A stretch of DNA of 64,000 bases, from assembly GCA_020080175.1 (NCBI GenBank), contig JAGHQL010000014.1, positions 1 to 64,000 on the forward strand, given 5' to 3'. Under the pieces are notes generated by a model. It had not been told where the DNA came from, ran no database searches, and saw only the letters and a list, made by a program, of their open reading frames with translations. Numbering within the stretch: the first letter of the stretch is position 1; each line of letters opens with the position of its first letter. The position numbers and the translations under genes were made by a program. The DNA comes from Glutinoglossum americanum (lineage: Eukaryota > Ascomycota > Geoglossomycetes > Geoglossales > Geoglossaceae). Positions 34,834-45,279 of the stretch are shown in pieces.

Positions 34834-35610
34834 ATGCTCACTCCCTACATAATCGCCCTTTCGATCGCCCTCCTACCATCTCTCAGCACCGCACAAATCA
34901 ACCTACCGTTTGACACCATCTACTCCGTCCATGCGAACGAGGATCCTCGCTGCCCTCCCGATTATACTGCTGATGCTAGTTACATTGCCTGCTGCTCTAC
35001 GTACGCCACTTTGACCACCGCGTTTGCTCCAGGCCATATAGCAACGCCCGCATGCTGTAACCCCAACGCAGTTGATGGATGCACGGGGGCTGCCCCCGTT
35101 ATGCGTGACTGGTCTCTTAGCACCGATGCGATTTTTGGGTCGGGTAAGCTTGCGGATCTCCCTCTCATCATATATCGATCTGGTACCAAGTGCAGTGGAG
35201 CAAGTGGAGCATTGAGATAACTTTTGTTTTGAAATATAGCTAATTTAATAACTGATGCGCCTGGTGCCGCAACTATTACGCAATCGGCTAAACCAACTGG
35301 AACCGGGAGCAATGGTGGTGGTAACAGTGGGAGCACCAACGTCATCATATCCCCAGGCTCGAAGTCCGGCCTCTCAACAGCAGATAAGATTGGAATCGGG
35401 GTTGGTGTGCCCTCCGCGATTTTTGCGCTGTTTGGCGCGTATTTTACATGGAAAGCATATCGGAAGAATAAAAGAGAAGTTGCAACGAATAGTGATTGGG
35501 GGTATGCTGGGGGTGGTAGATTTGGCGATAATACAACTGAGGGTAAGATGCATCATCCGTATTCGATGGGTTCTATGTCGGGGCGACCGGCGAGGGAATT
35601 TGCGGCGTAG
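34834..35610 (+). CDS. Secreted-type single-pass membrane protein (Mid2-like architecture)
   Basis: Two exons, 34834-35182 and 35240-35610, with a 57-nt intron (donor GTACCA, acceptor TAG), give 239 residues. Signal peptide at 1 to about 20 (MLTPYIIALSIALLPSLSTA). Then a cysteine-containing ectodomain (six or so Cys, including YIACCS and PACCNP), a Gly/Ser/Thr stalk, one membrane span at about 167-187 (IGIGVGVPSAIFALFGAYFTW) and a basic, glycine-rich cytosolic tail. This layout is that of fungal wall-sensor-like proteins of the Mid2/WSC class, although the ectodomain is not a WSC domain. Role inferred from architecture only. Confidence 0.8.
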
Positions 35611-36993
35611 CACAAGGCGGGCGGATGCCTAGGTTGATTCTCATCCCCCGCGGCGGCATAGCTTTCTCTCTTATTTTTGTCAAAACAAAGATTACATTCC
35701 TCATGCGGTCTGAGTTGGTCAACATTTATTTACGAGTGTTCAATTAGCCATGTCAATGTTAGTTAACCACAAGGAAATGCCAAAAAACTGAGCCAGAGCA
35801 CGCACATTTTAAAGGTTCATTAATCGTTTGGTTCCTTACAGACTAGTCCAATAATATAGCCCCCCAAACCGTACGCGCTTCCCCTACCCGATCTGCCGGA
35901 ATACCTGGAGCCGTTCGCTAGATGACTTTGCTGGATCGGAGGCTCCTAATACATACTTAATGAAGGTTGGAACCAGGACAAGCCGCAAAGTGCTTGCAAA
36001 AATGGCGTACTACGAGCTCACACAAGCATTGATCTCGCCGGGTAAGGCCAGAGCACTATCTAGCGAATAGGGATAACTAATGGCTCGCATTCCTCACTAG
36101 AGCGTTGTTGCAACAGCAGTAGATACCAAATTCTGATTTTAGACAATCGTAACAGGCAAAGCAAGCATAATCGCGTATGATCCCATGGCACAAGGATGGA
36201 AGGGGGGTGAGAATCCTCGGCGCTCGCCCTAATCCGGGGACTGGTGCCTCACATCAGAAGTAGGTGGCAATACGACGTCAGATCAGACCACCGGCTTAAC
36301 CGATGGGAGGGTAAGTAGCGGCTAAGCGCCGCGAAATTGTGTCCGGCGGCAACACCCTTTCCTGGTCTGGGGATACTGTTGCCACTCGAGTATGATGGCA
36401 CAATACAAATGCATGTTCACAAGGTAGGGTCCATGCAAGAGCTGAAAAGTTCCGATGCGCATCAACTAATGCCTATAGTCTATAGTGTTCTCGATGGAGG
36501 GTTTTTCACGACTAGAGTAATGTTGACTACCCTGAGCCGCGCGCTGTTGGTTCGTGTGTTATTGCCACCCATAAAGCGACCGCTAGATTCTAGCTATAGT
36601 AGTGGCCAAACACTTTTCGTTGACCCGAACCAATGAACAAACTTGGTATACATGCTCAGGTGATCAAATCTCATGACTTTTCCTTCACTTGCTCATATGG
36701 GCCGGTCCGGGCCCCACGGGACGCCTCGGGAGGGGCCGTGTAAATTTCCTAGGTTTACGGGAAACCCATGGAAGGTAAAGGAAGAATATTTTCCGGGCCA
36801 CTAGACAATATCTAGCAGGTCCCCTTCTCCCTTGATCGCAGCTAGAAGTAGGAGCACCAAAATATCAGGAACCATATATCGAGCCGCACGCAACAAAGTA
36901 GGATCGTCCACACCACCCAGCGCATGCTCGTATTTATCCGTGGCGTTGGCTAACATCCGAGCCTTCTCGTAGAAAGCAAAAAATATTCAGATC
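35611..36993. other. Gene-free stretch
   Basis: 1.4 kb with no supported gene; the frame at 36337-36636 has no recognisable features. The 3' part is the likely promoter of the gene at 36994. Confidence 0.45.
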
Positions 36994-37467
36994 ATGTCGA
37001 GCCATCACTCCAACGAATCTCAAGAGAAACTCCACGACCTAACCACAGATGCCGGCGTCCTAGCGATAGCCGGCGGATCCGTCATTGGCATCCACGAAGC
37101 CATAAAAGCCTTCGAAAGCGAGCACCACAAGGGCAAACACCTAGGGTACGCCAGCCTAGCAGCCGCCATCGCAGCAGGCGGCTACGGACTCGCCACCAGG
37201 CCCGACCACCAAGCGAGCATCGACGCGGCCTGCCCAAAGCACAACCGAAAACACCGGTCCAGCTCGACGTGCTCGGACCCGGAGCACGAAAGACACCGCT
37301 CCAACACCAAGGTCAACCTCGGGGAGGAGGTGATCGGTGCGTGGGCCGTGGTCAAGGATCTGCTAGGCGACAAGCAGCATCCGACGGTCCACCGCCTGGA
37401 GGAGCTGCTGGGGCTGGTGGGGCTTTTCCAGGAGGTGAAGAAGCATAAGGAGTACAAGCGCGGGTGA
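36994..37467 (+). CDS. Small alanine/glycine-rich hypothetical protein
   Basis: An intact frame of 157 residues. It has a helical, glycine-rich hydrophobic segment (GVLAIAGGSVIGIHEAI), a second one (LGYASLAAAIAAGGYGLA), then a basic His/Arg/Ser-rich middle and an amphipathic C terminus ending in a lysine-rich stretch. The two Gly/Ala segments resemble those of fungal glycine-zipper or DUF3824-type proteins that associate with membranes. No catalytic motif is seen. Codon use is GC-rich at third positions, supporting a real gene. Confidence 0.65.
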   Translation: MSSHHSNESQEKLHDLTTDAGVLAIAGGSVIGIHEAIKAFESEHHKGKHLGYASLAAAIAAGGYGLATRPDHQASIDAACPKHNRKHRSSSTCSDPEHERHRSNTKVNLGEEVIGAWAVVKDLLGDKQHPTVHRLEELLGLVGLFQEVKKHKEYKRG

Positions 37468-38965
37468 AAGTACACGGGTCGATCGCGTGGCCTAGCCGCG
37501 CCCGTTTGCTCGGGGAGCCGGGAGCTTAACCCCCCCGCCCGTCCATCGCAGCGATAGGATTCTGTTGGGGAAAGCGAGGAGGCGCTCCTCTCTGGATTAC
37601 CCGCTTAGTCTCAATAATAATAATGATTTTCAAGTTTGATGTCGTAGCTGGGCGGTTTGGCAAATTTTCTTCACTCGTGCGTAGAGTTTGTCGCGCAAAC
37701 CGCCGGAGTTGTGGCGGTCGTGACATCGTGCGCCGCTATTATGGCGGGTCCCATCGGGGGGCTCTCCTGGTGTATCGTACACGGAAACTGCTGTTGAACG
37801 ACAATTTTTACCACCCAGTAGCCTTTCCATCCCTCTCGCTTCTTAGAACCCTTCTTGTTGTTAGGCGCCAGACCTCGTACCAACCATCCGTTCTACTAAA
37901 TGCGTCACTCTAAGGTTTTGGCTACGGTGCGTCGCCGAACGTTGGTCGCTAGTGCTTAGGCCTAGCCTTGGGCTCCTTCTCGTTGGCAATGCCGCCACGC
38001 CCACCCGTACTTGACGACCGTCAAAATGACTCGGACTCCCAGGTCTAGGGGTGTTGTGGCTGTCGCCCTTTGCTAGAACCAGACTCCCACCACAGAAATC
38101 GCCTGGTTGATTGGATTGGCTCCAGCGCTGGGTGGCGGGAGCTCCCTTCCGGCATGGGGTCACATCGCATAAACACTCCGCAAATCACCCCGGCGTAGCT
38201 TCTCGACCAGGTTTAGCGTGCCTCAGCGGGGGTTGATGCGATGGCTGATTATGGCAGAATCAGACCACGCAAAGAGATTGCCCCGACCCGGCTCGACCAC
38301 GACCATGAGAACCACGTGCCGAAATTTCCTTTTCTCGGATGGGGTGGTGAGGCGGAGAGATGCATCGCACCATTCAGCCCTCCTGCTCCCCGGCCGATGT
38401 CTGGCTAGGCCAAGCATCGGCCGGCGTAACCCGTACCCATTGGGCGGGTTTTGTGCGGCGATAAGCATCGCGACGCTGTTTCAGAGCAACCCCGCACCTC
38501 AGCCGCAAGGTCTCGGCGACGTGGGCATTCTAGGCCAACGCAATCGTGCAGTAGCCTTCCGCTTTTGCAGCTGATGCAGCCTCGTGTGTGGGGCACACTA
38601 GCTACACTCGCAGGGTTCGCGGGCCTAGTAGATCGCTGCGACTGTGGTGTGGAATTGCCATACTCGTACGGCTGTCGACGGTCGGGAGCCTCCCAATCGA
38701 AGTCATCAAAATTACGAACGGGCGTGAAAATCGGAGCAAATAGTCCTGAAGATTGTGGCATTTGAGTATTCTCCAAGGCTTTATTAATTCCCCCGACAAT
38801 CTCTTACGCTTTAAATTGAATTTTAAAAATTAGTCTTTGGATCCTTTCAGCTCTCTCGTTATGAGCAAAGTTGTAAACGGCACATATACTACTATTGTAT
38901 ATACACATTAGACGCTCGAGCATTTTTTTTGCCTAGCTCAGGTCCGCCCATATCACAACATGCGG
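37468..38965. other. Mostly gene-free stretch
   Basis: Contains an old repeat copy (38124-38195, listed). A minus-strand frame starting at ATG 38761 has a protein-like beginning (MPQSSGLFAPIFTPVRNF, DDFDWEAPDRR) but quickly turns into arginine-rich chance sequence. It may be the 5' end of a dead gene. Nothing else is supported. Confidence 0.4.
38124..38195. repeat. Diverged dispersed repeat, copy 1
   Basis: This block resembles 43142-43208: both run agcgctg, a G/C-rich segment, cttccgg or ctccggg, gcataaaca, then tcacccc. Many differences are C/T or G/A changes. Two copies only are seen; the element type is not identifiable. Confidence 0.45.
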
Positions 38966-39652
38966 TCATGGTTGAAACCATGCTAGGATGAGCCACATTC
39001 CCGCGACGATTCCCACAGCCCTATCGGCGCTGATCCTAGAGGCGGCATTTCCTGGCTGATAGAATGCTGTGCAAATTGGATACGTTGCGTTGGCCGCCCT
39101 GGTGGCATTGCTACGGTAGCTATAGCTTGGGCACCAGGCGCTGGTATTCACTAAAGGCGTTGTCATTGTTGTTGTACTCGAAGTGGTGCTGCTGGCGTGG
39201 TAGGGCACACATGCCCCGCCGGTAAGGTTGAGGACGTTCCCAAGATCTGCAGCGGAGCATAGGGACCGTGCGCACGACTTGACCGTTGGTTCGAAGGCGT
39301 CGTTATGGCAGACACCTGGCTTGGGCGTTAGTGATAGATAGAGGATATGGATGGCGCATTCAGAGATGAACTCACAGTCGAAGTTAGCTAGAGTACAGTT
39401 GCAGGATCTAAATGCGGATGTAATGCATGTTTGCTATCAACGGTCATGTTAGTAGCCGCAACGGTAGCACTAGATTCGTTCCGATGGCCTGCTTCACTCC
39501 CGCGCACGCTCGAATTGCTCCCGGTAGAGAAAGCAAATACATACCGCACACAATGGAAGACCCCCGATAGCCTCAACTATCTTGTCTGGTGCTTTCTGAG
39601 CGTAGAGGGCCGAAGCCAGTATGAAGAAGAGAAGCGCTCCCGCTCGGTACAT
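38966..39652 (-). CDS. CFEM-domain protein, probably GPI-anchored
   Basis: Three exons, 39652-39545, 39433-39376 and 39315-38966, encode 171 residues; introns are 111 and 60 nt. Signal peptide MYRAGALLFFILASALYA is followed at once by the CFEM domain: LPLCA (35-36), then cysteines spaced C-x3-C-x7-C-x-C-x6-C-x-C-x11-C-x4-C-x15-C. This is the CFEM pattern with one extra cysteine. A Thr/Ser-rich, N-glycosylatable linker follows, then a hydrophobic C terminus (VGIVAGMWLILAWF) after small residues (GNAAS), which fits a GPI signal. CFEM proteins sit at the cell surface and act in haem or iron capture, adhesion or as effectors. The gene is divergent from the membrane-protein gene at 40143. Confidence 0.88.
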
Positions 39653-40142
39653 GGTCTTATGGTAAGTGTCTCTCGATGGCGGAGCATCGTAGCCTTGGTT
39701 TTCTAGGCTAAAGATATTGGTCTGGAGGTAGAGCGATGGGTGGGTACGCCGGGATAAGCTAGTTTCTCCCATTGCTTTTATCTGAGATCATATTCTCGCG
39801 CTCAGCGTCGACGTGGCAAAAGCAAAATATCAGCCGAGGGGGGCGAGACCGGTTCCCCAAAAGGGACTTTGTCAGAGCGACATCTTTAGATTTGTTTTTC
39901 CCGGAGCCTAGAACCGGCGTTTCGTGCTTCGATAGGGTGCGTGATATCGCACCATGTCTTGTGGTCGGATGCAGCTGACGCCGCCGGTTGTGGATGGTTC
40001 TCGACCTTCATGGGCTTTCGATTAGGGTTTGGGCCGTTTAAGGACGGTGTTACCCCCAGAAATGCCCTCCATTCCTAAAGAGCTCCCCCCAATGCGACCT
40101 TAACTAGGATTCCCTCCCCATCGCGATTACCTATTCATCGGT
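39653..40142. promoter_or_regulatory. Divergent promoter between CFEM and membrane-protein genes
   Basis: 490 bp separate two ATGs that face away from each other. No gene lies within it. The tract 40085-40140 is C/T-rich, as in fungal core promoters. Shared regulation is plausible but not shown. Confidence 0.5.
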
Positions 40143-42068
40143 ATGATGATATTTGATAATACACATTCCCGAGCCTTCACCATCGTATGCATACTACTTC
40201 ACTTCATTCAACTCGCCTACTGTGCCGAACGCTGTGGGTCGCTTATTACTTACCGTCAATATGCAGCTCTTCTGGCTGAAGCACCGCAATGTTTGCGAGA
40301 TGGCTGCGGCAACAACAGTACCCTGAGCACTATCGCATCAACTTGCCCACCAGAGTCCCCATGCCACAACTTATGGGTGATATTAAAGACCCAGTTCGAG
40401 CAAGATTGGTGTTCGTCCTGCAAAGGAGACATTGCTTGCAGAATTTCTGGCTGGCCAATCCTCAATGCGAGTGCGGCATGCGAGACTACACCGAATGAAT
40501 GGCTCTTCTCCATTACTGGCAATTGCTGCGCGACCGATAGCCAGCCTTTTGAGCTTGCGGATTGGATTGGAAATATGTGTAATCGGTCGGAGTGGAGGAA
40601 GCCTTTTACACCTTATGGAGGCATGGCTTCGGAAGATTGGCAAGAATGGATCGTGCCCTGGAATTGGTCCGTACGCGCCGAGCGGCCTACCGAAAACTCC
40701 CCACAAGCCTCTTCCCAACCGGTGTGTCAACGCACGTCTCTCTATCTCGGCCTTTTCGCACTGGACAACTTCGTGGTTGTACTTTTTACCATTATTGAAG
40801 GATATGGGAGATATTGGGTGGTTTCCTGGGATGAATGGGATCGAGTGGATAATGTCCGTAGAGGCATCATTGGGTGGATTGTTGCAAAAGTTTTCAGACC
40901 TAGCGGTGCGGTTACATCGTTGATACTTGGTACTTTATGGGCGACCGTGGATATTGGAATCAATTTTGCGAATGCCTACTATATCACGCGTCAGCCTGGA
41001 TACCATCATGTTCCGTTAGTCGGGCTTGCGCTCTTGTACTGCTCACGCCCAAGCATCTCATGGCTACCGTGTTTTTTCGGATTTCTTCCAGGCAAAACTC
41101 ATGCTGGAAGGGCAGTCTACGCCGATATCGCGTACACTTCAGCATTTCGCGAATTCGTCATGCAGATCCTTGGCGGCATCTACCTGGGGAGGACTGGTAA
41201 TGTTGGCCGCCAGCGGGAATTCTATCTGATCCATCACCTCCGCCCTTACGCACACGGCAAAGCGGCTTATCGGATGTACCTCGGAGCTCTGTTCTGGCTG
41301 ATAGGTTGCGCCGTGATCATTCCTTTTTGGCTTGGTGTTGTTATCTTTATGATAATAAGTATCCGGATAAGGGATAGGCACATAAGGTGGCTCGATCGAA
41401 TTCGTAAAAGAGACAAACCGGCCAGCAGTCAACCTCGGCACAGCCGCATCAGAAGGTGGATCAACAAGCACATTCTACATGCGAAAGTCAGCGATTGGAT
41501 TGACCATACAGAGGATACAATTCTCAGAGCCAATTCGAATTTCAGAGAGAAGCTGCGAAGGGGGTTAGATAGATATGTTGTTCAGACACGAGTCACCAGG
41601 TGGCTTAGCTCGTATATCCTGCATGGGCGCTTCACCCCTTGGGAGCTGGTGCTCCAGTGGCGTAAACGACGACAGGAAGAAAATGCTCGCCGATTGCGAT
41701 GGAGGGATCCAGATGAAGAGCCAGAAGGAGATGGAAAAATGGAGGAATTGAAACAACCCATCATGACCCTTATGTTACTAATTGGGACTGCCTCTTTTGT
41801 TGCGCAGTGGATCTTCTGGGATGGATTTGTAAAGGCTGTAGGTTCCAGGTGAGGGAAACATTCTCATATCAGCAAAAAGCCGCATCTTGACTAATAGCCT
41901 CCCACTTGTATATTACATAGATACTGTCCACCCAAACTTGGGATATTGACCGTGATATGGGCTTGTGGGTCAATATTCGGTAGGCACATCCCTCCAAAAC
42001 GCGTTATCTATTTGCGCACGAATACTCACATTCAAGCAGGTATCAGTATTCCCTTCCTTGGAAATTAG
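40143..42068 (+). CDS. Multi-pass membrane protein with cysteine-rich N-terminal ectodomain
   Basis: Two exons, 40143-41848 and 41921-42068 (intron 72 nt, donor GTGAGG, acceptor TAG), give 617 residues. Signal peptide (VCILLHFIQLAYC), then about 170 residues with roughly 20 cysteines and several N-glycosylation sequons (GNNST, NASAAC, CNRSEW). Membrane segments follow (YLGLFALDNFVVVLFTIIEG, SLILGTLWATVDIGINFA, LFWLIGCAVIIPFWLGVVIFMIIS). A long basic cytosolic region precedes a late span (LMLLIGTASFVAQWIFW), and the tail continues in exon 2 as CPPKLGILTVIWACGSIF. I recognise no named family. The layout suggests a fungus-specific receptor or scaffold at the surface. It is paired head-to-head with the CFEM gene. 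Confidence 0.82.
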
Positions 42069-43141
42069 CCCGTCTTTGAGCCTTCGGGGGCTCTCTTTGG
42101 CCATGTTTCTAGTCACATTTAGGATTTCGCTAATGTGCAGAGAGGGTGGACATCTACATGTGGGTATCCAAGCCAAAAAACTTTTACCCTATTTTACCAA
42201 ATTTACTCCAGCCAAATACATCGGACTTAATATAAACCAATGCAAAGTCAAGATGAATTCGTCTAAACTGCCGCCGGATAATGCCTGCGGAAGATTCGTA
42301 GATACCCAGCATTTCGCGTTTCTGTCTTGACTAGGATCCTCCCAAAGAGACTAAATCGCCATATTGCAGGACACAGCCGACGTTCATTGACGCTGACCCG
42401 TATTCACAAAGAATCAGTAATAGTGTCGCATATACCCGCTTCCAGCCCAAATCTATAGCCTCTCAGCGCCGCAGTGCGGAGAACCCGGCCCACCAGACAA
42501 AGTCATACTTGTTGTTATCGCCACCTCGCTGGTGGCCCCTAATCGAATCCGGCATGTGGAATCGGAGGGCAAGTGACATCTAGAGCAAAACTGTTGAGAT
42601 TATTGTATTGGAGGTGCGGGTATGCTGCTTGGTAGCATGCATGTTCCCGCAGAAGTGATTCCCTCGCTGCATAGCAGTCTCGGGTTGTCGTTTGCTGCCC
42701 TTTCTCACACAGGGCACGTTTCTATGTATTCTGTTTATTTAATTAAAGCCTATTTTGCACATCGGCTGCGTGCACATAACATCACAAACGAGCGAACCTC
42801 TTTAAAGTGTTAATATGTCTCCCTATTACTTCATTCTCTTCAGAAAGCTTCAGTCAACTCACTCTTGATACCGGATATTATGGCGACCATAGACTTTAGC
42901 CTGAATACATTTTCACGAGCTAGCCTCGAACATACAAAACAAACTTTGGTAATTAGATAAACGGGATACATAAAGCGACTCCTATATGGACAAGTGACAA
43001 ACTAAAAACCCCTGTGCAACACGAAAACCGCTTCCGCGGGAGCATGCATGCTGCCGAACAGCATACCCGTGCCTCAATTACAAAGATCTCAACAGAGTCA
43101 AGCTCCCGTCAGCAGGGAAGAAACTGCATAGCTAAGTACCT

Positions 43142-43208
43142 AGCGCTGAGCGGTGGGATTTCCTCTCCGGGGCCATATTGCATAAACAGCCCATGAGTCA
43201 CCCCAGCG
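43142..43208. repeat. Diverged dispersed repeat, copy 2
   Basis: Partner of 38124-38195 in the same orientation. Shared landmarks are agcgctg at the left, gcataaaca in the middle and tcacccc near the right end. Differences are mostly transitions. Confidence 0.45.
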
Positions 43209-43828
43209 AGGAGGTTTAACAGGCCCTGGCGTAGGTTCAGTTTCTTCTATAGGTTGCTGGTATTGGTATCGCTATGGGGCTAGAACGGGAATGCCACCCG
43301 GTTGAGGTTGTAGTGCTACGGTAGTAGGAAATTTTTCACCGGTAATCAGTTTCAAGATCCAGTCACCGCCGCCAACCACTGCTTGATTGCCCTTCAGGCA
43401 CATGTAATCGCGATTCAACGTTCGTACAATCAAATTGGGTGGAGGATATTACACGGGAAACAGCTAGAAGACCCCCTAAATTGTTAACATGCGTCCAAGC
43501 GCTTCCCACATCCCACTGTACTTCGGGGGTAGGGGTGTTTACCTGCTCCTTGCCGACTGCTCACTAACGCGGTTGCGAGGAGGGAAATGGGGACTTTTCT
43601 TTCCCCTGTACGAAACACCCCTGCGACGTCCGTGCAGGCCAGCGTGAAACTCAGCGCAGAGGCTTCCTCCGCACCCTATATTCAGTACATTATTCAGCCA
43701 AGAAATTATACCCAACCCAACTGAGACCGCTTCGGCTTATCAAGATAACGCTTCCCCATCGCTCCCAGCCAAGTTTCTCAGTTGTGAGTGCAAACTCCTT
43801 CGAAATCCACCCGGGGATCTGCCGTAAT

Positions 43829-43960
43829 GTGGTGATTGCCACGGAAGCCGCGGCAAGCAAGACAACGTCCGTTTGGCGTTAAGTATGCTGCTCGGCGATA
43901 TGCTCACTCCCGCCGGGTACTCTACATACCCGGCATATTTCACTGAAAAGTCTGCTCCCG
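43829..43960. repeat. Diverged dispersed repeat, copy A
   Basis: Aligns with 45150-45279 from gtggtgat through the shared block gtccgtttggcgtt, then gctcggc, atgctca, catacccg and aaaagtctgct. The copies are about 1.3 kb apart in the same orientation. Confidence 0.6.
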
Positions 43961-44176
43961 CTATATGTCGCTTTCGGTGCTCCGTTTGAGCTCCAGGAGA
44001 CCCAGCAATGCTTCTCGTTCCGTACCTCCCTTTACTCTATAAACCCTACGATTGTGCCACTTCTTTATCCGTGCGAATCTCACGAATCAAATCAATCCTA
44101 CCCACTCTCACTCGCCTACCGCGCTTTTTAAGACCAATAAGATTGATTATCTACGATTCGGGGCGGGGATGACATC

Positions 44177-44328
44177 GCGGCTACGCTCAACGCCATCAAT
44201 CAGCACCTCGGCGCTATTCCCCCACACGCCTACCGCGTTTCCAAGCGAATAAGGTTTCCTGCGATCCAGGGCGAGAACAAGGCTGCGGCCGCACTCAACG
44301 CCATCGATCAGCGCCTCAGCGCTATTGA
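44177..44328. pseudogene. Relic with duplicated coiled-coil-like unit
   Basis: Two units of about 44 nt (44177-44220 and 44285-44328) are closely similar. In plus frame they read AATLNAINQHLGAI and AAALNAIDQRLSAI, the heptad-like pattern of a coiled coil. Further downstream the other frames still look protein-like (EIDRRIEEGFASIR), but stops and frame changes break it. It is probably the remnant of a fungal coiled-coil protein; family not identified. Confidence 0.4.
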
Positions 44329-45149
44329 CCGCTTTCCCATACCATTAATTAACAATGTCCGGCGAGCAGCCAGCGTTTTAACGGTATGGGCCAACACCCC
44401 GACGAAATAGATCGTCGCATAGAGGAAGGCTTTGCCTCTATCCGACCTGAGATGCCCACTGAGCAAGTAACCCAGATTCGCTACCTCCCGTATCGGAATA
44501 TCTGCTAACACCCTATCCTAGAGACCCCTATCACAGGAAAGGGGATCTCGTCTCCCCTGCCAGCATTCCGTTCGAGCTTACCATCGGCGAGGATAGTGAA
44601 CAATATTGTGAGTTAACTGGGCGATTGTATTGCCTGCTGGAGCACATAGGAAACTAACTAGGCTATATAGGAGTGGCGTGCCGAAAGCCCCCCATCGGAG
44701 GCCTCCTCACGGGTAGACCCGAGGCACTCGGCGGTACAGAGTAGTTATAAACAACACTTGGGTCTATTCAACAAACCATACCCAGCTCCCCTCCCACCGC
44801 ACAGGTTGTTAGGACCCTTGGGATGGAGGATATCGACATCGTATTGTATCGGTGGGGACGACCTTTGGTGGCGAAGAAGGATCGAGTGCTCACGCATGCT
44901 GGGGCTATTGGCATTGCAGTGGGCACGTTTCGTTGACCCCCGGGGGAACACCCAGCTACCCTATACCCCCACTGCGAGCTCATAACAGAGGGTGCCCTCT
45001 ACCGGATCCTTATTAGTTGGAACGCGCCCTAGAGGACGCAGGTGCGGACCCCTTGCACTTTGTGTTTGATATACTTTTAGCCTTTAATATATATATGCCA
45101 TGAGACTCGGTTTGTGAAACAAAACACATGGGAGCTTGTCCGTTGATGT

Positions 45150-45279
45150 GTGGTGATGTCATGGATTTCTTGGCCACCAAGGCGATGTCCGTTTGGCGTT
45201 GAAGCACTCAGCTCGGCAACATGCTCATATTGCGAGGTATTCTGCATACCCGACATTGCATTGGAAAAGTCTGCTTCCG
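45150..45279. repeat. Diverged dispersed repeat, copy B
   Basis: Partner of 43829-43960. Between the shared anchors many positions differ by C/T or G/A, with some transversions and small indels. The pair is therefore old. Confidence 0.6.
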
